From positions 62,001 to 126,000 of the forward strand of contig OX365939.1 in the NCBI GenBank assembly GCA_947243795.1: a stretch of DNA of 64,000 bases, given 5' to 3'. Below the pieces are notes generated by a model. That model was not told where the DNA came from, made no database searches, and worked only from the letters and a program-made list of their open reading frames with translations. Made by a program: the position numbers and the translations under genes. Origin of the DNA: Saccharomyces uvarum (lineage: Eukaryota > Ascomycota > Saccharomycetes > Saccharomycetales > Saccharomycetaceae). Shown piece after piece: positions 32,131-40,942 of this stretch; position 1 is the first letter of the stretch; every line of letters begins with the position of its first letter.

Positions 32131-32235
32131 GGGCGTGTGGTCTAGTGGTATGATTCTCGCTTTGGGCAACTGTCTGTTTAATTACAGAAAGACAAAGCAT
32201 GCGAGAGGCCCTGGGTTCAATTCCCAGCTCGCCCC
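32131..32235 (+). tRNA. tRNA-Pro(UGG) with a 33-nt intron
   Basis: The mature tRNA is 72 nt. The acceptor stem pairs GGGCGTG with the 3' end, with box A in TGGTCTAGTGG and box B in GGTTCAATTCC. The anticodon stem is CTCGC (32156-32160) with GCGAG (32201-32205), and the loop reads TTTGGG then T, giving anticodon TGG at positions 34-36. The intron is 32167-32199, between positions 37 and 38 as in all nuclear tRNA introns; its CAAAG can pair with the CTTTG around the anticodon, as the splicing endonuclease requires. CCA is not encoded. A T5 RNA polymerase III stop lies at 32242-32246. S. cerevisiae has tP(UGG)L at the same place. Confidence 0.98.
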
Positions 32236-34742
32236 ATTATATTTTTGAAATTTGTTTTTTACGCACTATTAGGAAGAATTCAGTGCATCTTATCTTGTTG
32301 TTGTCATATTTGCGCATACTTTTAGACATCAGTTTCATTTGGACAACTCGGCGATACGTATGCTTCTGTATATTTTTCAGAGAAATTGGTGTCGAGACAT
32401 ACTGCTTGCTGAATGGGGCGTTAAGCGTGTTTGTTAAGTAGTGGAATGCTGAATATCTGTCGAACTAAACTCTAGTATACGCCTGGCGCAAACACAAGGT
32501 CTTTTCATTTCAGTTTATCCTCCAGCTCGTCGTCCTGGTCCAGAGAAGAAAAAGAAGTACAATATCCAAGATTTAGGTCAAATATTGCTAGTTTGTGTAC
32601 CTTATAGCCACATCAGCATCAAGTTCATCTTTTGTACCTTAATACTGAACGGTAGTTCTTCATGAATTTCTTCGTCTATCACATTCTTTTTAGTCATGTG
32701 TCTACTACAAAAACGAGCGGCTGCACATAAGATATGGGTTCAGCGTTCTAGTCGTTAAATTTTTGGTAATGTACTGCAATGAGCTCCCAAGAAAGAAAGT
32801 GGAAGGTCCTGTTAAACATCAGTACTATGAATCTTGACTTAGTCAGCAGCTAAACTTTGGTGAAAAAGTTTGAAATCTAGTATTACCATAAGAACCTTAT
32901 GATATTGTCTAACATTTTTCTATTGCCATATAGACCATTTATTTGAATTCAGTGGTGAATCGCTTTGCAAGAGAACAAGGGTCCTTTGAAGTTTGTGTAT
33001 ACGCGCGTAGGAAGTTTTTACTAGACGCCATTGTATCTGAATGCAATTCTCCGACTTCAAAGACTTAGAGCTTATCGAAAACACTTCTGTTGATATTAGG
33101 AATGTGCTTGTGCATGTACGTAGCATCAAAGAGCGCTGGTGATAAGGAGGAATTTTGCTAGTTGCTTGTCTTTTCTTGTACAAGCAAGGTAGATTATCAC
33201 AACCATTTTCGAATGGCCCCACAACGCCCGAAAAGTAGTTTTTACAATCATGGACTGTATTCGCCCAACAAGTAGGGCCTAATAGCTGTCGTATCTTTGT
33301 GGCATTTATTGATGGCGTCTTCAACTTTGCATCTTTATTCATTAGACGTCGTAAATAAAAAAGAAGAGGACAAAACTTAGCGCGGTAAATTTGCTGACAT
33401 TTGGAATATCCTGGGATACAACGGAGTGATGAATGAGGATTTAATTGCTGATGGTGAAGGAAATGTCATGATGACAGCCACCGTGCTGTATGGATCGTGA
33501 AAATACAGCTACTACCATATTTCTTTGAAGGAATTAAAAGGTAGTTTTATCACTAGCCGCGAATCGATCTTTGTATCTATTAGAGGCATCGGAGCGGTGA
33601 CCGGGTATACATATTCCGAGATACAATCAGAAAATTCATCCCACACCAGGATCACACTCCACTTTCAGCTTGCCATTCAGGACCTTAACGAACTATCCAA
33701 TCATTTCATCTCTGTTTTACCATCTTCCTCTAAACGATCTTCCCTTGTTTGTAAGCTCCAAGGGAGTAGCAGTTTCAGTACTACTTGACAATAAACCGAT
33801 TATCTTGAAGGGAAAAGGTAGTACTGTAGGACCGAATGTCGTACAGTGAAATCTATTTTAAGATGCAAAGCATAAGAACCATATGACCATATGATGGCAT
33901 ACCGTTTCAATTTACAAAAGTTGACACTTCCAGTCAAATGATGTTATCGTTTCAAGATGTGTTTGAGAAGAATTACGTGTTGAGTTCACCTGATTATGAG
34001 CCCGAGAAACCCATAAAGGCTCGTAGACTGTATTCCCAACATACCAGAAGGTGCCATCTCTAAATTCTTCAATACGGAGTTTTCTGAGGTAGTCAAGACT
34101 GAAAGAAAAAAGCGCTAACTGTTTCCCTCGGTCGGTATTGTAGATTACACACTTGGCTTCGTATACAGCATAAAATGTTACTTTTTTTGAATTTGTATTC
34201 CTAAAAAGTACAAATCCCACAATAATTAACATCATGCAGGTTACTAATCTCGCAAAAACCAACCCCTTTTTTGCCTAGCAACCGTTTAGCACACATCAAC
34301 AAAGACTATTTCGATGGTTTCTGAACGAGGGTCCGCGCCAAGTCTGTTTTTGGGCATTATGTTAAGCCGAAATTCAACACTCGCAGGCACGCAAAGGGTT
34401 CTTTAAGGAACCTACCCTACATTAAACATTCTTGTATTCTGCGCATATGCTTGGCATCCGTAAGAATACGTAATACAAAAACGTACTTCCATATACGAAA
34501 TCGACTAAAGGTGTTTCGTTCAAGAACAAGGGGACTCTCATATTGGCAAGAAGTACAAGACATGAGATGGGAGCCTGTAAGTTCGTTTAAACAATAGCTG
34601 GTTAAGCAATGGGATGTGGAATGCGAATGCCATATAAATAGGGCAGTCTTGATCAGCTATATTTGACATTATGCCTTCATTCTTTTCTTTCCTACTAAGC
34701 TAATATCATCACTAAACAACAACTCAACAACAAACAACTACA
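32236..34742. other. Gene-poor 2.5-kb region between tRNA-Pro and PAU17, including the PAU17 promoter
   Basis: No convincing gene is seen. ATG-started frames are one of 140 codons on the minus strand (32920-33342, Cys- and Ser-rich) and one of about 107 codons on the minus strand (ATG at 34235, stop at 33912) starting with a hydrophobic segment MMLIIVGFVLF. I recognise neither. A plus-strand run around 33395-33510 (coding ADIWNILGYNGVMNEDLIAD) and a continuation to 33788 in the same frame, with a stop between, may be a degraded gene. The right end is the PAU17 promoter: TCGTTCAA at 34516-34523 and TCGTTTAA at 34583-34590 resemble AR1/Upc2 sites of anaerobic genes, and TATAAATA lies at 34633-34640. 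Confidence 0.45.
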
Positions 34743-35108
34743 ATGGTCAAATTAACTTCTATCGCTGCTGGTGTCGCTGCCATCGCTGCCGGTGCCTCCG
34801 CTGCCACCACCACCTTAGCTCAATCCGACGAAAGAGTCAACTTGGTTGAATTGGGTGTCTACGTTTCTGATATCAGAGCTCATTTGGCTGAATACTACTC
34901 TTTCCAAGCCGCCCATCCAACTGAGACCTACCCAGTTGAGATTGCTGAAGCCGTTTTCGATTATGGTGATTTCACCACCATGTTGACTGGTATTGCTGCT
35001 GACCAAGTCACCAGAATGATTACTGGTGTCCCATGGTACTCCACCAGATTGAGACCAGCCATCTCTAGTGCTCTATCCAGCGACGGTATCTACACTATCG
35101 CAAACTAG
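34743..35108 (+). CDS. PAU17: Seripauperin Pau17 (TIR/DAN/PAU cell-wall family)
   Basis: The protein has 121 residues (124 in S. cerevisiae). The first ~20 residues are a secretion signal ([20 protein letters not shown], cleavage after ASA). The mature part is the PAU domain with the family signature [20 protein letters not shown], followed by [20 protein letters not shown]. It lacks the Ser-rich stalk and GPI signal of TIR and DAN proteins, as seripauperins do. PAU genes are induced by low oxygen, cold and wine fermentation; Upc2-like sites lie upstream. The family is mostly subtelomeric, and this copy is one of the few at an interior locus. Because PAUs are very alike, the number 17 rests on synteny. 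Confidence 0.93.
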   Translation: MVKLTSIAAGVAAIAAGASAATTTLAQSDERVNLVELGVYVSDIRAHLAEYYSFQAAHPTETYPVEIAEAVFDYGDFTTMLTGIAADQVTRMITGVPWYSTRLRPAISSALSSDGIYTIAN

Positions 35109-35597
35109 AGTGCACCCTTACGAATAGAATCCTATAGACATTAGGAAGTTTTACGAAAATATGAAAAAAAAACAATACAAAAAATAGATGAGAATATAGA
35201 CGTATTTGAGAAATTTTAAAAAAAAAAAAATTTTAATAATACAAGGTTGGTAGCAAATGATTATATATATATATATATATGCATGTATATACAGATTATT
35301 AATATTATCAAGTTTTTATTATTAAGCCACCCTCTTCCTCTTCCCTTTTTATTCATGAGATGTTCCTAGTAACATCCATCCATTCATTTACTGTTTGGAT
35401 GATTGTTTTTTTCTATCGTTAAAAGATGTAGTAATATTATTGATTTTTTTATTATTATATTATTCTTTTCTTTATCATTTCTCTATATAAAATACTATTA
35501 TATGATTTGGTTTATCGTAAAAATTTTTAAAAAATACAAAGGAAAGCAAAGTAAAAAATTTTCGGATATTTTACAAGGGCTAACACTAAGACTAAGC
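35109..35597. other. Convergent PAU17/SSA2 3' region
   Basis: These 489 bp are very AT-rich and hold both transcript ends: A-runs at about 35164-35171 and 35219-35231, a (TA)n tract at about 35262-35281, and T-rich pyrimidine DNA on the SSA2 side. No gene is visible; a 129-codon plus-strand frame across 35403-35792 overlaps the SSA2 end and is a shadow. Confidence 0.5.
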
Positions 35598-37517
35598 TTA
35601 ATCAACTTCTTCAACGGTTGGACCTTCAGCTTCTGGAGCTGGAGGAGCACCACCTGGGAAGCCACCTGGAGCAGCACCTTCTGGGGCGCCACCAGCTTGG
35701 TACAACTTAGACATGATTGGGTTAGCAATTTCTTGCAATTCCTTCAACTGGTCATCGAATTCTTCCTTGGTAGCAGTGGTGTTACTGTCTAACCAAGCAA
35801 TGGTCTCTTCGGCCTTCTTGGAGACGGTGTCCTTGTCAGCTTGTTCTAATTTGTCACCGGCTTCAGCGATGGTGTTCTTCAAAGAGTAAGCAATGGATTC
35901 CAATTGGTTCTTGGAAGCGATTCTTTCAGTTTCCTTTTCATCTTCTTCCTTGAACTTTTCAGCTTCAGAAACCATTCTTTCGATATCTTCCTTGGATAAT
36001 CTACCCTTGTCGTTGGTGATGGTAATCTTACTAGACTTACCGGTACCCTTTTCAACAGCAGAAACGTTTAAGATACCGTTAGAATCGACATCGAAAGTGA
36101 CTTCGATTTGTGGGACACCTCTTGGAGCTGGTGGAATACCACTCAATTCGAACTTACCCAACAAGTTGTTGTCCTTCGTCTTGGCTCTTTCACCTTCAAA
36201 GACTTGAATCAAGACACCTGGTTGGTTGTCAGCGTAAGTAGAGAAGGTTTCAGACTTTTTGGTTGGAATAGTAGAGTTTCTTGGAATCAACTTGGTCATG
36301 ACACCACCAGCAGTTTCAATACCCAAGGATAATGGTGCAACATCCAACAACAATAGATCTTGAGTCTTGGAGGATTGATCACCAGTCAAGATAGCAGCTT
36401 GAACAGCAGCACCGTAAGCAACGGCTTCATCTGGGTTAATAGATCTGTTTGGTTCCTTACCGTTGAAGTAGTCGGTAACCAACTTTTGGACCTTTGGAAT
36501 TCTAGTAGAACCACCAACCAAGACGATTTCGTCAACTTGTGATTTGTCCAACTTAGCATCTCTCAAGACCTTTTCGACTGGGTCCAAAGTGGATCTGAAT
36601 AAGTCAGCACACAATTCTTCGAATCTGGCTCTGGTGATGGAGGTGTAGAAGTCGATACCTTCGAACAAGGAGTCGATTTCGACGGAAGTTTGAGCGGAAG
36701 AAGACAAAGTTCTCTTGGCTCTTTCACAAGCGGTTCTCAATCTTCTCAAAGCTCTTTGGTTGGTAGACAAGTCCTTCTTGTTCTTTCTCTTGAATTCTTG
36801 GATGAAGTGGTTGACCAATCTGTTGTCAAAATCTTCACCACCCAAATGGGTGTCACCAGCGGTAGCCTTAACTTCGAAGATACCGTCTTCAATGGACAAC
36901 AAAGAGACATCGAAAGTACCACCACCTAGATCGAAAATCAAGACGTGTTCTTCCTTACCCTTCTTGTCCAAACCGTAGGCAATGGCAGCGGCAGTTGGTT
37001 CGTTAATGATACGCAAGACGTTCAAACCAGCAATGGTACCAGCATCCTTGGTAGCTTGTCTTTGAGAATCGTTGAAGTAAGCTGGGACAGTGACGACGGC
37101 GTCGTTAACCTTAGCACCCAAGTAGGATTCGGCGGTTTCCTTCATCTTACTCAAGATCATAGAAGAGACTTGTTCTGGGGTGAACTTCTTGGTTTCACCT
37201 TTGAACTCAACTTGGATTTGTGGCTTACCATCAACATCGATCAACTTGAATGGGAAGTGCTTCATGTCACCTTGAACTTCTGGGTCGCTGAAGTTTCTAC
37301 CGATTAAACGCTTAGCGTCGAAAACGGTGTTAGCTGGGTTCATAGCAGCTTGATTCTTGGCAGCATCACCGATCAATCTTTCAGTGTCAGTGAAACCGAC
37401 GAAAGATGGGGTGGTTCTGTTACCTTGATCGTTGGCAATAATGTCAACACGATCGTTGGAGAAGTGTGCAACACACGAGTAGGTAGTACCTAAATCAATA
37501 CCGACAGCTTTAGACAT
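35598..37517 (-). CDS. SSA2: Ssa2, cytosolic Hsp70 chaperone
   Basis: The protein has 639 residues, the S. cerevisiae length. The actin-like ATPase domain (1 to ~383) carries [24 protein letters not shown] and the [12 protein letters not shown] motif. The linker [12 protein letters not shown] leads to the substrate-binding domain, the helical lid, a GGFPGGAPP-rich tail and the C-terminal EEVD that docks TPR co-chaperones such as Sti1. Ssa2 folds new proteins, imports precursors into mitochondria and ER, and feeds aggregates to Hsp104. SSA1 is its near-identical paralogue elsewhere; synteny favours SSA2. Codon bias is extreme. It is largely constitutive but its promoter has heat-shock elements. 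Confidence 0.97.
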   Translation of the reverse strand: MSKAVGIDLGTTYSCVAHFSNDRVDIIANDQGNRTTPSFVGFTDTERLIGDAAKNQAAMNPANTVFDAKRLIGRNFSDPEVQGDMKHFPFKLIDVDGKPQIQVEFKGETKKFTPEQVSSMILSKMKETAESYLGAKVNDAVVTVPAYFNDSQRQATKDAGTIAGLNVLRIINEPTAAAIAYGLDKKGKEEHVLIFDLGGGTFDVSLLSIEDGIFEVKATAGDTHLGGEDFDNRLVNHFIQEFKRKNKKDLSTNQRALRRLRTACERAKRTLSSSAQTSVEIDSLFEGIDFYTSITRARFEELCADLFRSTLDPVEKVLRDAKLDKSQVDEIVLVGGSTRIPKVQKLVTDYFNGKEPNRSINPDEAVAYGAAVQAAILTGDQSSKTQDLLLLDVAPLSLGIETAGGVMTKLIPRNSTIPTKKSETFSTYADNQPGVLIQVFEGERAKTKDNNLLGKFELSGIPPAPRGVPQIEVTFDVDSNGILNVSAVEKGTGKSSKITITNDKGRLSKEDIERMVSEAEKFKEEDEKETERIASKNQLESIAYSLKNTIAEAGDKLEQADKDTVSKKAEETIAWLDSNTTATKEEFDDQLKELQEIANPIMSKLYQAGGAPEGAAPGGFPGGAPPAPEAEGPTVEEVD

Positions 37518-38030
37518 TGTACAATAGTCTTGTATAAAATCTGTTTGATTTATTATATCTTAGCAGAAAAAGAGTAAAGAGTAACCTAACAAGAATTAAT
37601 TGAGTTTCAACATTATTTTGGGGAAAACCTAGCCCAATTGCGGCTTATATATACAACAAATCGTTCACACATTCCCATAGAGCTTACGAATGGAATTTCG
37701 TCAAAATCCTCGAAGCTTTTTTTCAAAGTTCTTCAATGGAATGTTCTAGAAAAAAAAATCTTCGAGAAGCGAGCCGGAAGAACATTTCGGAAAAAAAGGC
37801 TTCGGAAATACTCCTATTAAGGGCCCAAGAGGGTGGACAATATAGTCTGTGGCTTGATTGCAAAGGCATTATGACGTTGGCAACTTCGGTTGAGGGATAG
37901 AAGGGGAGAGAAGGAGAGAGAGCGAGTTGAAATATTTCAGATACATAATTAAAAAAGTGAAAAAAAAATGGATGTTATACAAAGTAATTAGAAGGGATTG
38001 AAATTGTAGATAAGTAAATTAATTATGGGC
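37518..38030 (-). promoter_or_regulatory. SSA2 promoter with heat-shock elements and TATA box
   Basis: GAATGTTCTAGAA at 37739-37751 is a perfect three-unit heat-shock element and TTCGAGAA at 37761-37768 adds two further units. The following 30 bp repeat GAA/TTC blocks with imperfect spacing (about 37777-37806). A TATATATA box lies at about 37646-37654, some 130 bp upstream of the ATG. The rest, up to the POM33 stop at 38031, contains G/A-rich DNA (about 37895-37930) and no gene. Confidence 0.75.
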
Positions 38031-38873
38031 TCAATTTTGCTTCTTGATTTCCTGTGGGGCACCGCTCAAACGGATCTGGGATAGGCGGACCAGGCTCATC
38101 TTGGCGGCGTTGTAGGCTCTCTTGATGTATGGTGGGACAGATGGGTGGCTTATGATCCCGTCCATTCTGACCCTCCATTGAGCGAAGGCGGCTTTCATGT
38201 ACTTGGAGTTTTCGTATCTGAGCTTGATGAAGGCGGCGTACACTACCAGCATGATCCAGGATCTCTGGAAGCATAAAATGGCTCTGATCAGGATCAGGAT
38301 GAAGATCAGCAGCTCCGAAGTCCCGACCCAGTGCATGCACAGATCATTGTATTGAACGACGAACTTGTCGATGAATCTGAGGATGCCGCTTGACTCCTTG
38401 CTAGACAAATGGAAGACCTTTGGTAAGAAGACTTTTTCCACGTAGATTAAGACGTGGAACACGGCAAATGCGAAAAATGGGATCAAACTGAAGGAAAATC
38501 TTGGGGTGAACAACCAGAAGACGGCTAGAATCAGGTACAACACATCTTCGCTCTTCAGCAAGCCAGAAATGCGCGACTTCACGGAGGCCTTGGTGGCAGC
38601 AGCGCCTGCGGTCTGCAATGGTTCGTTGCGGGTGAAAAATTGTTGGTAGATGATGATGCCGAACGATTCGATGACACCGAGGTAGACCAGTCTGTAGTAG
38701 ACTTCAGACATCTTGAACAGGTACAGGATTGAGCTGATCAACACGACGGAGTGGCCGGTGAACCACGCAAACTGCAGGCTCTTGGCCACTGCCAGAAACC
38801 TCTGCACGAGGGACTGGTCTTTGGTGGGAGGTGTTCCGGCGGAGCCTTGATTCTTGGTTGGTTTTGACGACAT
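38031..38873 (-). CDS. POM33: Pom33, transmembrane nucleoporin (TMEM33 family)
   Basis: The protein has 280 residues (279 in S. cerevisiae). Several hydrophobic segments are visible: ~46-60, 63-79, 108-122, 128-146 and 187-205. The C-terminal ~65 residues are amphipathic and basic (YMKAAFAQWRVRMDG... then KRAYNAAKMSLVRL), as described for the membrane-curvature-binding tail that targets Pom33 to pores. Pom33 and its paralogue Per33 help to distribute and assemble new nuclear pores and shape the ER; the tail also binds Kap123. No catalytic function is known. The minus-strand HIF1 gene lies 243 bp upstream. Confidence 0.95.
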   Translation of the reverse strand: MSSKPTKNQGSAGTPPTKDQSLVQRFLAVAKSLQFAWFTGHSVVLISSILYLFKMSEVYYRLVYLGVIESFGIIIYQQFFTRNEPLQTAGAAATKASVKSRISGLLKSEDVLYLILAVFWLFTPRFSFSLIPFFAFAVFHVLIYVEKVFLPKVFHLSSKESSGILRFIDKFVVQYNDLCMHWVGTSELLIFILILIRAILCFQRSWIMLVVYAAFIKLRYENSKYMKAAFAQWRVRMDGIISHPSVPPYIKRAYNAAKMSLVRLSQIRLSGAPQEIKKQN

Positions 38874-38915
38874 GATAGTAACTTGCTCTTGACTAGTGTT
38901 CCTTGCTTCTTGTAC

Positions 38916-38954
38916 GGGAGGAGGAGGAGGAGAAGAAGAAGAAGAAGAAGAAGA
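38916..38954. repeat. (GGA)n/(GAA)n purine tract upstream of POM33
   Basis: GGA repeated about five times passes into GAA repeated about seven times, 43 bp upstream of the POM33 ATG. It is a polypurine microsatellite in the likely promoter or leader of POM33; on the coding strand it reads TTC and TCC repeats. No function can be shown from the sequence. Confidence 0.8.
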
Positions 38955-39116
38955 ATTGTATATGTTCTTGCTTTTTGAAGCGATTGCCCATTTCAGGGAT
39001 GGGCATGTTTTAAATATTTTTTCACCCTTTTAAATTGGAGCCTTTCGCCGTACCAAAGAAGGAGAAATACTCATTACGTATATATTATGTTGCTACATGG
39101 GTTACACAAAGGGCCT

Positions 39117-40205
39117 TCAATGCCTTCTGGGCTTCTTCTTGACCAGCTGGGACAGGTCGTTGAAGCCGTCAAGGGGCTTGTCGAGAGCGGGGAAGCCGAT
39201 GGAGGTCGTTGTCTGCACGAACGGTCTCTTGGGCCCATGCTGTTGCTGCTGGTCCTGCGCTTCGTCGATGTCGTCCTGTATCTGCGCCAGCCTTGCCTGC
39301 TGCAACTCTGCGTCCTTGGGAGCAGAGGCGATGTAGTTCTCGAGCAGGGCCTTGACGTGCTTGAATCTTTTGAGCTTGTCCTCCGTAGGTATCCGGTCTT
39401 CCCACCTTAGGGCATCGCAGACTAGGAACTCTGCTTCTATGGTCTTGTCGCTGACCTCGACAGCGTCTTGCAGCGTCTTGTAGTAGCCCAACGCCTTCAT
39501 GTAATGGCGGATGGCCCTGCTGAACATCTCTGCCTCCCTCTCGATGTCCCCCATCAGAAGGTACACATCGCCGATGCGCGATCTGGTTTTATCGGTTGGA
39601 GGTTGGTCATCTATGGACGAGTGTCCCAGCAGGATCAACGCCTGTGCCAGCAGGTCAAGGGCGTTCTCGTAGAGGTCGTTCTCGAAGTAGACGTGGAACC
39701 CAGACTTGCGGAGCTGCGAGAGGTCTTCGATTTCATCGTCTTGTTCCTGCAGCGGACTGAAGTCCACCAGTACCTGCAAGGTGGATTGCTCTCCCCCCTC
39801 TACCACGCCTTCCTCGTCCTCTTCGCTACCTTCGTCGCCACTCTCGTCGCTCTCACTGTCTTCGACCCCGCCTGTCAAGTCTTCCTCCTCTTGGTCAAAC
39901 TGAAACATCCTAGAGTTGGGCATGTCTACCTGGCCATCTTCGCCCTCATCCTCCTCTTCGCTCACGTCAGACTCGGATTCCGAGCCAGAAACATCGTCAG
40001 CTGCCGTGAGAGCGTCCCCGAATAGATTGCCAGAGTTTTGCACCTCCATGTTGTACACAGCCTGTGCGAAGATGGTAAACAGTTCAGGGTCGGGCAACGA
40101 GCCAACCTGGGACAGAGTGTCCAAACTTCGTTGGCAGTGTTTGGCAGCCTCTGCGTATTTTTTCTGTGCGAGCAAGTCCTTTGCACGTTGAATCTGCGTG
40201 TCCAT
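39117..40205 (-). CDS. HIF1: Hif1, histone chaperone (NASP/SHNi-TPR family)
   Basis: The protein has 362 residues. TPR-like helices start at residue ~3 (AKDLLAQKKYAEAAKHCQRSL), are interrupted by a long acidic segment (~75-160, with SESESDVSEEEDEGEDG and DESGDEGSEEDEEGVVEGG) and resume (SGFHVYFENDLYENALDLLAQ..., MGDIEREAEMFSRAI...), the pattern of SHNi-TPR proteins. The C-terminus ends in KKKPRRH, a nuclear signal. Hif1 binds H3-H4 with the Hat1-Hat2 acetyltransferase and passes histones to assembly factors. The acidic insert is the histone-binding part. The protein lacks about 20 N-terminal residues present in the annotated S. cerevisiae form (see findings). The gene is GC-rich. Confidence 0.95.
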   Translation of the reverse strand: MDTQIQRAKDLLAQKKYAEAAKHCQRSLDTLSQVGSLPDPELFTIFAQAVYNMEVQNSGNLFGDALTAADDVSGSESESDVSEEEDEGEDGQVDMPNSRMFQFDQEEEDLTGGVEDSESDESGDEGSEEDEEGVVEGGEQSTLQVLVDFSPLQEQDDEIEDLSQLRKSGFHVYFENDLYENALDLLAQALILLGHSSIDDQPPTDKTRSRIGDVYLLMGDIEREAEMFSRAIRHYMKALGYYKTLQDAVEVSDKTIEAEFLVCDALRWEDRIPTEDKLKRFKHVKALLENYIASAPKDAELQQARLAQIQDDIDEAQDQQQQHGPKRPFVQTTTSIGFPALDKPLDGFNDLSQLVKKKPRRH

Positions 40206-40942
40206 GTCAATTCTGAGTTATGCTGGTAGTCCCACTGCTGAATTGTGTTTGAACGAAAGTCCTCATTGCAACTGTTTTCTCAGTGTCAAGTGAAATAAAA
40301 CTTGAAAAAACGCGAAACCTCAGTGAAACAGACACTTTGTTCCTAGCGTGTACTGCAAAGAGACCAGGCCTACCGCCATGTATCTTCAAGCGTTCGCACA
40401 GACTGTGCACTGCCATCCCCCTGGACTATATAATTACCTCTTTCAATTTCTTATACATATACATATACATATACATATACAAATGTGTGCTGAAAGTGGG
40501 CACAGAGGCTGGCTACACGCCGCAGTGCGAAACCGGGACTAAGACAGCTCAGTATCAACCCATTGCCACCAGATAACACTGCAAAACAGGGCCCCAGTGT
40601 ACGTGGATCGACACTAGCAGGCTCTATATCCTGTGGAATATCGCTGATTTTGAATTTATTATGGTGTTTTTTATGATGAAAAAAAAAATTCGTTACCGGG
40701 TGATATGCGACGCGTTTTTGGAAACGATGAGAATAAACTCTGAAGCATTTGGGAAAGGTATTCCATAATTATCAAATGGCTTTCGACAGAGGATACTACA
40801 GTCGCCAAGTACAGTTCGTTTAGGATAGGTTTTATCAGGAGTGTGAAGCACGCTAGAAAATACGCAAGAAGAACGTGCAAGGCAAGCGTGAGGTATAACG
40901 TAACACCAGCCTCGATAACAAATTGAGAAAAGAAAGATAAAT
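40206..40942. promoter_or_regulatory. HIF1/SPA2 divergent intergenic region with ATATAC repeat
   Basis: This 737-bp region holds both promoters. A pure microsatellite of ATATAC hexamers, about five copies, lies at 40452-40480. An A-run is at 40678-40689. No TATA box in a clear position and no perfect Reb1 or Abf1 site was found. Short frames (about 64-100 codons) depend on the hexamer repeat, coding alternating His/Ile or Tyr/Ile, and are not genes. Confidence 0.45.

Noticed and set aside
31870-32145. 91-codon plus-strand frame upstream of tRNA-Pro
   Set aside because: It starts in the solo LTR, crosses its end and runs into the tRNA gene; it is a chance frame in LTR and flanking DNA.
33525-33788. 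87-codon plus-strand frame
   Set aside because: It begins with TTG, has no ATG, and a stop lies just upstream in the same frame. I keep it only as part of a possible degraded region.
33912-34262. 116-codon minus-strand frame as a membrane protein gene
   Set aside because: The first codon is TTG; from the first ATG about 107 codons remain. One hydrophobic segment is not enough and no family is recognised.
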